NCBI RefSeq assembly: GCF_040610475.1
Contig: NZ_JBEXMJ010000007.1
Span: forward strand, 62,001-126,000
Direction: 5' to 3'
Length of the DNA stretch: 64,000 nt
DNA from: Actinopolymorpha sp. NPDC004070
Lineage (GTDB): Bacteria; Actinomycetota; Actinomycetes; Propionibacteriales; Actinopolymorphaceae
The notes below the pieces were generated by a model. The model worked only from the letters and a program-made list of their open reading frames with translations. It searched no databases and had not been told where the DNA came from. Shown here in pieces: positions 24,464 through 32,897 of the stretch (its first letter is position 1; each line of letters starts with the position of its first letter). The translations under genes were made by a program, and so were the position numbers.

Positions 24464-25195
24464 TCATGTCAATCCGAGCTTGACGAGATAGTCGCGGAGG
24501 ACGGCGCCGAGTTCGTCCGGATGGGTGTACCACAGGTCGTGAGGCGCCCCGGACACGATCCGAAGCTGGGCGTCCGGCAACGCGGCGACGAGCTGTTCCA
24601 CGGGCCACACCGGTCGTACGTCCGTTTCTCCATGCACAGCACGGAAGGGGACCCGGAGGTTCGCGACGTCGCGCCACAGGCCACAGCGGCGCACGTACCG
24701 CTTGTAGTCGGCGTTGGCGACGGCGTTGCACTCCGGGTTCCAGGTGTAGGTGCCTTGCGGGACCTCCCGATCCGCGCCGGTGTCACGACCGGCGTCGTAG
24801 GCCGCATGCCAGGACCGGTCGTTCTGCAGGCCGGCGCCTGCGATGTAGAGAACGGCGGTGGTCCGTTCGGGATGTGCCAGCGCGTACGCCAGCGCCAGAA
24901 AGGCGCCATGGGAGTGGCCTCCGACGATCCAGCGCTCGATCCCGAGCAGGTGCCGCAGGGCTTCCAGATCGCCCAGTGTCGTGGACAGCTCGTAGTTGCC
25001 GTCGTGCGTGGACCGGCCGCAGCCGCGCGGCTCGACCCGGTAGGTGGTGACCAGTGCGTCGACCTGTCGCGCGACCGGTGCGAGGTAGTCGCCGCAGCCT
25101 CCACCACCGGGTAACAGCAGCAGTGCAGGTCCCGAACCCGTCTTGCTCAGCCCGAACTCGATGTCGCCGACCCGTAGTGTCCCGTCCTCGACCAT
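24464..25195 (-). CDS. Alpha/beta-hydrolase
   Basis: This 243-residue hydrolase has the oxyanion-hole region PALLLLPGGGGCGDYLAPV, the nucleophile elbow GGHSHGAFLALA (Ser in GHSHG), an acidic residue in HGETDVRP and a catalytic His in APHDLWY. ATG 25195 was chosen because the upstream residues (LTGLTSLAT) are atypical. The core (EPRGCGRSTHDGNYELSTTLGDLEALRHLLGI) resembles proline-iminopeptidase-like and hydrolytic dehalogenase-like families, but no substrate can be assigned. It converges on the purA-like gene with a 27-bp gap. Confidence 0.85.
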   Translation of the reverse strand: MVEDGTLRVGDIEFGLSKTGSGPALLLLPGGGGCGDYLAPVARQVDALVTTYRVEPRGCGRSTHDGNYELSTTLGDLEALRHLLGIERWIVGGHSHGAFLALAYALAHPERTTAVLYIAGAGLQNDRSWHAAYDAGRDTGADREVPQGTYTWNPECNAVANADYKRYVRRCGLWRDVANLRVPFRAVHGETDVRPVWPVEQLVAALPDAQLRIVSGAPHDLWYTHPDELGAVLRDYLVKLGLT

Positions 25196-25361
25196 GGTGG
25201 CGAGGCTAGTCAATCCGGTCAGCCTCCGGTAGCTGCCAATGTCTCGACTGGAGAGCCCACCCACGCCGCGACGGCGCTTCACCGCCGAGCATCGGTGAGA
25301 ACGGGTCCAATCTGCCCTGTGGGTAAGGGGTTTCCTGCGGGAATCGGCTGATCTTGTCCGG

Positions 25362-25367
25362 TAGAAT
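25362..25367 (+). promoter_or_regulatory. -10 element of the DUF222-HNH gene
   Basis: TAGAAT (25362-25367) lies 7 nt before an ATG at 25375 and 14 nt before the in-frame ATG at 25382. A start close to +1 is implied, and the nearer ATG is not in the frame of the protein. Confidence 0.55.
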
Positions 25368-25381
25368 CGAACACATGAGCG

Positions 25382-27418
25382 ATGGCGGTGAGTGCTTCGG
25401 CGACGACCACCTGGGTGGGGACCCGGGTGGTCGTGGGGGTGCTGCCATCGGGGTTGGCGGACATGCCTGCTGGGCCGCGGCTTGCGGTGCTGGTTGCCTC
25501 GGTGGACCGCAGACTGTGTAACGGGTTCGAGCTGGAAGAGCTGGTCAGGGCGCGTCGGAAGCTGATCGGCTGGCTTGAGGCCGAGTGCCTGTCCGATGTG
25601 AACGAGTTGGCCCACGCCGCCCCCGGTATGCCTGAGGAGCCGGCGCAACGCAGTGTCGAGTTGGACTCGATGACCCAGGTCGTTCTGGAGGCTCTGCTGG
25701 GGTGGTCCGGCTATCACGCCGACTGGTATCTGACGCTGGCCACCACCCTTCCCCGGCTGCCCCGGGTGCGTGCGGCGTTGGCGTCGGGGCGGTTGGAGTT
25801 GGCTGAGGTCCGCATTCTCGTGGACCGGATCACCGACGCCAAACCGCATCTGTGGGGCGCGATCGAGGACGCGATCTTCCCCAAGGTGCTGGAACTTCGT
25901 GGCGGGTTGTTGCGGGCGAAGGTGGAGGCCGAGGTGGTCAAGGCCGACCCCGAAGCAGCAACCAAACGCCACCGTGCCGCAAGGGCCGGGCGCAATGTCG
26001 CGATCTGGCCCGCCGTCGACGGAGTCGCCGACCTCGCCATCCGCGGACTGTCCGCTGATCAAGCGGCGGAGGCGTACGGCTACGTCGACGCCATCGCCCG
26101 GGCCGTCAAGTCCAGCGGCGACCCCCGCAACCTCAGCCAGTTGCGTGCAGACGTGGCCTACTCCCTGCTCGCCGGCACCGCCGACATCACCGGCTGCTCC
26201 GCACCCACGGCCGGCGACGACCACGCCGACCAGGACCAGCCGCCAGCCGAGACTGAAGATGACGAGCCAGAGCAGGACGAGCCAGAGCAGTGCCCCGCCG
26301 GAGGCAGTGCGCGGCAGGGGCAGGCCGACACGGAGCAGCTCGAGGATGAGTCGCCGGCCCAAAATGACGTGCGGCCCGAGACCAATACCGAGCCGGCGCA
26401 GAGCGATACCGATCAGGACGGGAAGGGGCAGTGTGCCGTTCACCGGTTCCCCGACCACGACCTGCACGACAGTTGGTGTGAGTGTGGTGACTGTGCCCCG
26501 GCTCCGGTCCCCAGCTGCAGCGTGTGCGGGGCGGCCGCGATGCACGGTGTTCCGGTCCACGACACCGCCGCTCACCACGCAGCTGGGAAGAACGCCGCAG
26601 ACCGCTACGCAGCCGGGCAGAACTCGACGGAGTGCGATGCGCCCGCGGAGGATTCGGCCACCGCTGACAGCGATGCTCCTCCCGCCAAACCTTCTGCGTC
26701 GGGGCAGATCCCGCGGCAGAATCGGCCACTGGATGAGACGGCCGACCCGCCGGAGCAGCCAGTTCCACCCGACCCGCCACCGGACAACTCGACACCGCCA
26801 GCCGAACCACCGCCCTGGTCTTCCACGCAGCCGAGCTGGGGGCCGATCCGAACGCGCGCCAAGATCCAGCTGAACGTGCCGTTGACCACGCTGATGGGGT
26901 TGTCCACCCGGCCCGGGGAGCTCGGCGGGTGGGGACCGGTGATCACCGAGGTGGCCGAGCGGTTGGTGGCGAACAACCTCACCAATCCCGAAGCCAGGTT
27001 CAGTGTCGGGGTCAGTCATCCGGTCACGGGGCGGTTACTGCATTTGCATCCGCTGCCGGCGAGGTTCCTGCGCGGACTCCAGGCCGAGTTGGTGCATGCC
27101 CGCGACCAGCGGTGTGTGTGGACCACCTGCCGCAGGCCCGCGGCGACGTGTCACCTGGACCACAACACCGAGTACGCCGACGGCGGGGAGACCGGTGTGG
27201 ACAACATCGCACCGCTGTGCCCGCGCCACCACAAGGCCAAGACGGAACGAGACTGGAAACTGAAGCAGACCGGGCCCGGAGAGCACACCCTCACCGACCC
27301 CTTCGGCCGCAGCTACAGCAGCGGGGCACCATCCCTCACCGACCCCGTGGTGCCGGTCGAACCCGCAACAGCCACCGCCGGAGCGCGGCCGGCCGACGAC
27401 GACCTCCCGCCCTTCTGA
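25382..27418 (+). CDS. DUF222 / HNH-endonuclease domain protein (13E12-like) with a long insertion
   Basis: The 678-residue protein has an N-terminal DUF222 region (about residues 30-260) and a C-terminal HNH nuclease domain with a Cys pair (CVWTTC) and HLDHNTEYADGGETGVDNIAPLCPRHHKAK. Between them is an unusual insertion: acidic, Gln/Pro-rich repeats (AETEDDEPEQDEPEQ), then a Cys/His cluster (CECGDCAPAPVPSCSVCG), then an Ala/Asp-rich linker. ATG 25382 is in frame; an ATG at 25375 nearer the -10 is not, so the start is uncertain. Usual DUF222-HNH proteins are 400-500 residues. These genes are common repeated or mobile-associated elements in actinobacteria. Confidence 0.8.
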   Translation: MAVSASATTTWVGTRVVVGVLPSGLADMPAGPRLAVLVASVDRRLCNGFELEELVRARRKLIGWLEAECLSDVNELAHAAPGMPEEPAQRSVELDSMTQVVLEALLGWSGYHADWYLTLATTLPRLPRVRAALASGRLELAEVRILVDRITDAKPHLWGAIEDAIFPKVLELRGGLLRAKVEAEVVKADPEAATKRHRAARAGRNVAIWPAVDGVADLAIRGLSADQAAEAYGYVDAIARAVKSSGDPRNLSQLRADVAYSLLAGTADITGCSAPTAGDDHADQDQPPAETEDDEPEQDEPEQCPAGGSARQGQADTEQLEDESPAQNDVRPETNTEPAQSDTDQDGKGQCAVHRFPDHDLHDSWCECGDCAPAPVPSCSVCGAAAMHGVPVHDTAAHHAAGKNAADRYAAGQNSTECDAPAEDSATADSDAPPAKPSASGQIPRQNRPLDETADPPEQPVPPDPPPDNSTPPAEPPPWSSTQPSWGPIRTRAKIQLNVPLTTLMGLSTRPGELGGWGPVITEVAERLVANNLTNPEARFSVGVSHPVTGRLLHLHPLPARFLRGLQAELVHARDQRCVWTTCRRPAATCHLDHNTEYADGGETGVDNIAPLCPRHHKAKTERDWKLKQTGPGEHTLTDPFGRSYSSGAPSLTDPVVPVEPATATAGARPADDDLPPF

Positions 27419-27441
27419 ACGCCTGCCAGTGGGCCGCCGGT

Positions 27442-28317
27442 TCAGCTGGTCACGTCGCGGCCGGCGAACCTCGCCCACGCAGCGGCGAGGAAAACCACGA
27501 TGTAGGCGAGGGAGAGCCACAGCCCCGGCGCCACCGACTCGGTGGCGATCGGCGAGCGCAGCAGGTCGCCGAACCCGGTCCAGTAGTGGGTGGGGAGGTA
27601 CGGATGCAGCCAGTCCAGCTGGGGGATCACGCCCAGGATCTGGCTGGTGAGGCTGAGGATCACCGTGGCGATGGTGGCCCCGATGGGCTGTTCGGTCAGC
27701 GTGGACACGAACAACCCGATCGCGCCCAACGTGGACAGGCAGACGGCGAGGTAGGCACACACCAGCAGCAACCGGCCCAGCCCGTCGGCGAACCCCACCT
27801 GGACACCGGACAGCAACAGCATCGGCCCGCCGCCGAACAGGATCAGCCCGGCACCCGCGCCCACGACCGCGACCAGCAGCGTGCAGGCAAACGCGAACAC
27901 CACGATGCCGGCGTACTTCACCGCCAGCAGCCGGGTGCGTTCGACCGGTACGGCGAGCAGGCCGCGCAACGTTCCCTGGTTGGCCTCTCCGGCCACCGCG
28001 TCACCGGCGATCGCCGACACCGCGAGCGGAAGGAACAACGGGAGCTCGACCGTGAGTGCGGCGAGCGCCACGAACAGGCCGTTGGAGGTGATGCCGGCGA
28101 AGAAGTTCGGGCCGTCCTCGCCCCCACCGCCGGAGGACGGCGAGGACAACTTCACCGAGATGGCGATGATGAGGGGTACGGCGGCGAGCACCGCCATCCC
28201 CGCCCAGTTGCGCCGGCGGCCGAACAGCAGCGTCAGCTCCGACCAGAAGAACCGCGGGCTCACCCGGCGGTGCGGCCGCGCGCTCGCCCGGTCGACGATC
28301 GGCTCAGCCGCTGACAT
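27442..28317 (-). CDS. ABC-2 type transporter permease
   Basis: The 291-residue protein has six hydrophobic segments and the ABC-2 permease pattern FFWSELTLLFGRRRNWAGMAVLAAVPLIIAI, then GDAVAGEANQGTLRGLLAVPVERTRLLAVKYAG, the coupling-helix region typical of this family. It partners the ATPase whose 3' end overlaps its start by 14 bp. No substrate is evident. The operon continues from the LolA-like protein gene upstream, suggesting an envelope function. The stop is 24 bp from the convergent HNH gene. Confidence 0.9.
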   Translation of the reverse strand: MSAAEPIVDRASARPHRRVSPRFFWSELTLLFGRRRNWAGMAVLAAVPLIIAISVKLSSPSSGGGGEDGPNFFAGITSNGLFVALAALTVELPLFLPLAVSAIAGDAVAGEANQGTLRGLLAVPVERTRLLAVKYAGIVVFAFACTLLVAVVGAGAGLILFGGGPMLLLSGVQVGFADGLGRLLLVCAYLAVCLSTLGAIGLFVSTLTEQPIGATIATVILSLTSQILGVIPQLDWLHPYLPTHYWTGFGDLLRSPIATESVAPGLWLSLAYIVVFLAAAWARFAGRDVTS

Positions 28318-29293
28318 CGAAGCCCTCCCCGGTCAGTGACACGAACACGTCCTCCAGCCCCGGTGTCTGCACACCGAACGCGCGTACGGGCACACCGTCC
28401 TCCACCAGCACGGGCACGATCTTCTCCGGCGGCACGTCACCGATCAGCGCGCTGACCTTCGTCCCGGCCACCGCGAGTCCTGTCAACCCGAACCTGCGCA
28501 GCGTCCCCTCGGCGAGGTCGGGGCGTTCGGTCTCCACCCGGACCCGGGCCTGCGCGCTCGACCGCACCTGTTCCAGCGGTGCCTGGGTCAGCAGTTTCCC
28601 CACGTGCATGACGCCCACGTGGGAACAGATCTGCTCGACCTCCGACAGCAGGTGCGTGGACAACATGACGGTCGCGCCGTCGCGCGCGAGGTCGGTGACC
28701 AGGTTGCGCACCTCGCGGGTGCCCTGCGGGTCCAGGCCGTTGGTGGGTTCGTCGAGGATCAGCAGGTCCCGCGGCTGGAGCAGTACGGCCGCCAGCCCCA
28801 GCCGCTGCCGCATGCCGAGGGAGTAGGCGCGATAGCGCTTGCGGGCGGCCGCGAGCAGTCCCACCCGGTCCAGGGCGGCGTCAACTCGTCGCCGTGCGGT
28901 CGCCGGGTCGGCCGTACGGTCGGCGGCGTCCAGCCGGTGCAGGTTGGCGCGTCCGGACAGGTAGGGGTGGAACGCCGGACCCTCGACCAGCGCACCGATC
29001 CGGGGGAGTGCCTGGGCGGACTCCCGGGGGATCGCCCGGCCGAGGAGCTCGTGCCGGCCGGCGGTCGGCCGGACGAGGCCGAGCAGCATCCGGATCGTGG
29101 TCGTCTTGCCCGAGCCGTTCGGCCCGAGAAAGCCGTAGACGGCACCGGTGGGGACGGTCAGGTCGAGGTCGTCGACCGCGACCTGACCGGACCGGAACCT
29201 CTTGCGCAGTCCGTACGTACGGATCGCCGGGGTGTCCTCGTGGTGCCCGCCGTGCCGGTCGGCGGGCACCACCGTGGACGCGGACTCGCTCAC
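28304..29293 (-). CDS. ABC transporter ATP-binding protein
   Basis: The 329-residue ATPase has Walker A GPNGSGKTTT, the ABC signature YSLGMRQRLGLAAVLL, Walker B LLILDEPTNGLD, and a C-terminal extension of about 90 residues often seen in drug- or lipid-type ABC-2 exporters. GTG 29293 was chosen because GAGGACGGGGC precedes it and the 28 residues upstream are not conserved. The 14-bp overlap with the permease implies coupled translation. The His-rich N-terminus (DRHGGHHEDTP) is unusual but of unknown significance. Confidence 0.92.
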   Translation of the reverse strand: MSESASTVVPADRHGGHHEDTPAIRTYGLRKRFRSGQVAVDDLDLTVPTGAVYGFLGPNGSGKTTTIRMLLGLVRPTAGRHELLGRAIPRESAQALPRIGALVEGPAFHPYLSGRANLHRLDAADRTADPATARRRVDAALDRVGLLAAARKRYRAYSLGMRQRLGLAAVLLQPRDLLILDEPTNGLDPQGTREVRNLVTDLARDGATVMLSTHLLSEVEQICSHVGVMHVGKLLTQAPLEQVRSSAQARVRVETERPDLAEGTLRRFGLTGLAVAGTKVSALIGDVPPEKIVPVLVEDGVPVRAFGVQTPGLEDVFVSLTGEGFDVSG

Positions 29294-29327
29294 GGCGCCC
29301 CGTCCTCGTTCATCTCGTACGTCCGGT

Positions 29328-30488
29328 TCACTTCGTCGAGCCGGCGACGGAGTACAGCCTGTCCGGGGACACCGCACCGGCCAGCACCCGGCCGTCGTCG
29401 GTGACCAGCACCGAGAACAGCGAGCCCTTCAGGACGCGTCCGCTGCCCCAACTGCCGCTGACTTTCGGCAGGGCGTTCAGCACCTGGCCGAACTCACCGA
29501 GCTTGCCATTGGGCTGCTGACCGGGCCGGCCATCGGGCTGGCCGCCGGGCCGCCCGGCCTGGTCGGACGGCATCGTGGCCACGACCACACTGGTCCAGCC
29601 CTTGCCGACCACCCGCGGCTCCTGCGCCGACCGGGCCGGAGCACTCCGTTCGTGGTGCTTGCGGACGGACTCCTTCCCGGCTTCGGTCACCTTCGTACCG
29701 GGCGGCGGGGTGAACCGGAACTGGTCTGCGCTGGGCCGGGTGAAGCTGATCGAGGTGAACCCGACCTGGAACGCCGGGTCGCTCGCGCCCTTGGCGAAGA
29801 CCTGCACCTGCAGCGGAACGTGCCGGGCGCCGTCGATCGCCAGCCGGACCTGGCCGACCAGGGAGGAGCTGTCGCGCGGGGTGAGGATCAGCAGGTACGC
29901 CGACCGGCCGGCCACCTTCGCGGTGCCGTCGGTGGTGACCTTCGTGGTCGGGTCGAGCGCCTTCAGCGCCTGGTCGGCGGCTTCCTGCGGCGTCTTCGGC
30001 AGGTCCGCGGGCAGCTTCGACGGATCCGGAGCGGCGTGCTCCGACTTCGCCGGCAGCGTGCGGTGGGTTGCCGAGCGCTCCTGGCTGGACCAGAGCCACA
30101 GGTCGGAGCCGTTGCGTACGACATCGGACTCGCCCAGCGTGCCGAGCAGCGCCAGGCGTACCCGCTGCGGACCGTCGAACCACACGCGCAAGGTGTGGTT
30201 GCCGCTGACGAGCGAGCTGAGGTCGGAGCTGCCGCCTCCGCCGTCCAGGGCGGGAAGCTTGGGAAGTCCGAGGTCGGACTGCTGGGAGACGGTGCCGGAG
30301 AACGGCGCGGGGTCGGCCTTCTGCAGGTCGACGAGCAGTTGGGCGGCGGTCCGGGGCGGCAGTGCGCCGGCCGCGTCGGCCCGCAACATGGTGCCGGCCG
30401 TGCCGGCGGTGAGCACCAGCGCCAGGACGGCCACCGGGGCCAGCCAGCGCAGGGCGGGGCGGGACGGGAACAAGCCGGGCCTCCTCAC
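29328..30488 (-). CDS. LolA-like / MucB-RseB-fold exported protein
   Basis: The 386-residue protein has a signal or anchor sequence (LAPVAVLALVLTAGTAG) and a beta-rich LolA/RseB-type core: SGTVSQQSDLGLPKLP, HTLRVWFDGPQRVRLALLG, GSDLWLWSSQERSATHRTLP, GRSAYLLILTPRD. This fold binds lipid-like ligands in LolA and anti-sigma factors in RseB; actinobacterial relatives are often annotated as outer-membrane-lipoprotein-sorting protein. The start is GTG 30488 with GAGGAG 6 nt upstream. It is first in an operon with the ABC ATPase and permease, and divergent from a two-component regulator, so it may feed an envelope-stress or lipid-export system. Confidence 0.82.
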   Translation of the reverse strand: MRRPGLFPSRPALRWLAPVAVLALVLTAGTAGTMLRADAAGALPPRTAAQLLVDLQKADPAPFSGTVSQQSDLGLPKLPALDGGGGSSDLSSLVSGNHTLRVWFDGPQRVRLALLGTLGESDVVRNGSDLWLWSSQERSATHRTLPAKSEHAAPDPSKLPADLPKTPQEAADQALKALDPTTKVTTDGTAKVAGRSAYLLILTPRDSSSLVGQVRLAIDGARHVPLQVQVFAKGASDPAFQVGFTSISFTRPSADQFRFTPPPGTKVTEAGKESVRKHHERSAPARSAQEPRVVGKGWTSVVVATMPSDQAGRPGGQPDGRPGQQPNGKLGEFGQVLNALPKVSGSWGSGRVLKGSLFSVLVTDDGRVLAGAVSPDRLYSVAGSTK

Positions 30489-30552
30489 GAGATCTCCTCA
30501 AGGAGTGAAGGGACGTCGGCCTCCATCCTGCGTGGTGCCGCCTGTGAGCACG

Positions 30553-30600
30553 CTGAGAAGGTCCCTGAGAAGACCCCTGGGTGCGACCCGGAGAAGTCCG
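30553..30600. promoter_or_regulatory. Direct repeats between the LolA-ABC operon and the response regulator
   Basis: CTGAGAAGGTCC (30553-30564) and CTGAGAAGACCC (30565-30576) are 12-bp tandem copies, and CGGAGAAGTCCG (30589-30600) continues the series at 24 bp. OmpR-family regulators bind direct repeats like these, so this is a candidate site for the adjacent regulator on both divergent genes. Confidence 0.55.
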
Positions 30601-30677
30601 AGAGGAGGTCCCTCCCGCGAGACATTCCGTTCGCGCCCGCTCGCCCGGGCCGCTCGGCGCGTGTCACGCTGGTGTGC

Positions 30678-31358
30678 GTGCGACTGCTGCTCGTCGAGGA
30701 CGAACCTCGGCTCGGCCGTGCCCTGGTGCGCGGCCTGACCGCCGAGGGTTTCGTGGTCGACCTCGCCACCGACGGCCGCGACGGGCTGGACCGCGCGCTG
30801 CACGGCGGGTACGACGTGGTGGTGCTGGACGTGATGCTGCCCTCCATGTCCGGGTACGACGTCGTACGCGCGCTGCGCGCCGACCAGCGCTGGGTGCCGG
30901 TGCTGATGCTGTCGGCCAAGGACGGCGAGTACGACCAGGCCGACGGGCTCGACGCGGGCGCCGACGACTACCTCACCAAGCCGTTCTCCTACGTCGTACT
31001 GGTGGCCAGGCTGCGCGCCCTGCTCCGCCGCGGCGCCCCGGAACGCCCGACCGTACTCGCCGCCGGTGACCTCACCCTCGACCCGGCCAGCCGGCGGGTG
31101 ACCCGGGCGGGTACGGAGATCACGCTGACCGCACGGGAGTTCGCGTTGCTGGAGTACCTCATCCGGCGACCCGGCGACGTGGTGACCAAGATCGAGCTGC
31201 TCGACCACGTGTGGGACGCCACCGACGCCACCGACCCGAACGTCGTCGAGGTGTACGTCGGCTACCTCCGCCGCAAGATCGGCCGGTCGGCGCTGGAGAC
31301 CGTGCGGGGGGCGGGCTACCGGCTGGCCGCCGACGCTGCGACCACAGGGTCGCGGTGA
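30678..31358 (+). CDS. OmpR/PhoB-family response regulator
   Basis: The 226-residue protein has an N-terminal receiver domain with acidic pocket VEDEPRLG, phospho-acceptor Asp51 (VVVLDVMLPSMSGYD) and Lys101 (TKPFSY), and a C-terminal winged-helix DNA-binding domain (LTAREFALLEYLIRRPGDVVTK... VRGAGYRLA). GTG 30678 gives the usual start VRLLLVEDEPRLG. The kinase gene follows after four 10-bp repeats. The position next to the divergent LolA-ABC operon suggests envelope sensing. The receiver, output domain and gene order are all standard. Confidence 0.95.
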   Translation: MRLLLVEDEPRLGRALVRGLTAEGFVVDLATDGRDGLDRALHGGYDVVVLDVMLPSMSGYDVVRALRADQRWVPVLMLSAKDGEYDQADGLDAGADDYLTKPFSYVVLVARLRALLRRGAPERPTVLAAGDLTLDPASRRVTRAGTEITLTAREFALLEYLIRRPGDVVTKIELLDHVWDATDATDPNVVEVYVGYLRRKIGRSALETVRGAGYRLAADAATTGSR

Positions 31359-31390
31359 GGCGCGGTGAGTCGCGGTGAGTCGCGGTGAGC
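31351..31390 (+). repeat. Four 10-bp tandem repeats between regulator and kinase genes
   Basis: CGCGGTGAG plus one variable base repeats exactly four times, at 31351, 31361, 31371 and 31381. The first copy contains the regulator stop codon. The unit carries a GGTGAG ribosome-binding-like sequence, so copy number could tune kinase translation. Confidence 0.85.
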
Positions 31391-31413
31391 CGGGGCGACC
31401 GTGAGGTGAACCG

Positions 31414-32847
31414 GTGAACGCGAGCGGGCTGACCGGCCGGTGGCACCGGCTGACGCTGCGCGGCCGGCTGATCCTGATCGGCTCGGTCGGGGTGGCCGCC
31501 GGGCTCGCGCTGGGGGGCCTGATCCTGGTCCGGACGCTGGAGTTCACGCTGCAGCGCAACCTGGACGAGGGCGCGGTCGGCACCGCTCGTGACGTCGCCG
31601 CGCTCGCCCACGCCGGTCGGTTGTCCGACCCGATTCCGGTCGGCGGCGGGGTGGCGTTCGTGCAGGTGGTCGACGGGCAGGGACGGGTGATGGCGGCGTC
31701 GGCGGGGGCTGACCGGCTGGTGCCGGCGCTCCGCCCGGGTGACCTCGCGTCGGCGCGCAGCGGTGCCCGGCTGACCGTGGACGGAGAACAGCTGGGGATC
31801 ACCGGTGCGGTCCGGGTGGTCGGCGAACCGCTGCCGGGCGAGCGGACGGTGCTGGTCGCGGTGTCCGAACGCGGGATGGCCGAGTCGATCAGCGTCGTCA
31901 AGGGGACCCTGCTGGTGGCGTTCCCGATCCTGGTCGGGCTGCTGGCGGCGGTCGCGTGGCGGGTGGTCGGCTGGACCCTCGCGCCGGTGGAGGCGCTGCG
32001 GCGGGGCGCGGCGGAGATCACCGGGACGAGCTCGGCGCGGCGGCTGCCGGTGCCCGCGGGCAACGACGAGGTGCACCGGCTCGCGGTGACGCTGAACGAC
32101 ATGCTCGGGCGACTGGAGTCGACCCGCGGTCGGCAGCGGGCGTTCGTCGCCGACGCCGCGCACGAGCTTCGCAGCCCGCTGGCCAGCATGCGTACCCAAC
32201 TGGAGGTCGCCGTCCGGCTGGACTCGTCCGGCCCGTCGGGCGGGTCGTCGGGCGGCTCGTCGGGCGGCTCGGCGGGGGAGTTGCTCACCGACCTGCTCAC
32301 CGACGTGAACCGGCTGGCCGACCTGACCAACGACCTGTTGCTGCTGGCCCGCGCCGACGAGGGCGCCCTGCCCCGGCCGGCCGAGCGGGTGGACGTGGCC
32401 GCGCTGGCCAAGGAGCTGGCCGGCCGGTACGCCGACGCGCGCGTGCCGGTCCGGGTGGACGCGCCCGGGGCCCGGTGGGTACGCGGCACGCCGGGCGCGC
32501 TGCGGCAGCTGATCGGCAACCTCGCCGACAACGCCGTCCGGCACGCCGCCACCCAGGTGCTGGTCACGGTGGAGGAGCCGGGGGACGACCCGGTGGACGG
32601 CCCGGGGGAGGGCGTGCTGATCACGGTCGCCGACGACGGCCCGGGGATCGCGGCCGCGGACCGGGACCGGGTGTTCGACCGGTTCACCCGGCTGGACGAC
32701 GCCCGGGCCCGCGACGACGGCGGCAGCGGGCTGGGCCTGGCGATCGTGCGGGAGCTGACCCGCCTCCACGGCGGCACGGTGACGCTGGCCGACGCGGGGC
32801 CCGGCGTACGGGCCGAGGTACGGCTTCCGGCGGCCGACCAGCCCTGA
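31414..32847 (+). CDS. Sensor histidine kinase
   Basis: The 477-residue kinase has a transmembrane helix at about residues 20-42 (LILIGSVGVAAGLALGGLIL), an extracytoplasmic sensor region, a second helix near 172-188, a HAMP linker, and an H-box FVADAAHELRSPLASMRTQLE (His250). The N, G1 and G2 boxes are LIGNLADNAVRHA, VADDGPGI and GGSGLGLAIV. A Gly/Ser run (GGSSGGSSGGSAG, about residues 276-288) interrupts the DHp helical hairpin, which is odd. It is co-directional with the response regulator and is its partner. GTG 31414 is the best start. Confidence 0.93.
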   Translation: MNASGLTGRWHRLTLRGRLILIGSVGVAAGLALGGLILVRTLEFTLQRNLDEGAVGTARDVAALAHAGRLSDPIPVGGGVAFVQVVDGQGRVMAASAGADRLVPALRPGDLASARSGARLTVDGEQLGITGAVRVVGEPLPGERTVLVAVSERGMAESISVVKGTLLVAFPILVGLLAAVAWRVVGWTLAPVEALRRGAAEITGTSSARRLPVPAGNDEVHRLAVTLNDMLGRLESTRGRQRAFVADAAHELRSPLASMRTQLEVAVRLDSSGPSGGSSGGSSGGSAGELLTDLLTDVNRLADLTNDLLLLARADEGALPRPAERVDVAALAKELAGRYADARVPVRVDAPGARWVRGTPGALRQLIGNLADNAVRHAATQVLVTVEEPGDDPVDGPGEGVLITVADDGPGIAAADRDRVFDRFTRLDDARARDDGGSGLGLAIVRELTRLHGGTVTLADAGPGVRAEVRLPAADQP

Positions 32848-32897
32848 CCGCCCCGGGCGTCGGCGGTTCCCGGCCCGGTCTGGGAGGATGAACGATC

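Noticed and set aside
30848..30870. TACGACGTCGTA palindrome resembling a BlaI operator
   Set aside because: It is inside the response-regulator coding sequence, lacks the 5-bp spacer and is common by chance in GC-rich codons.
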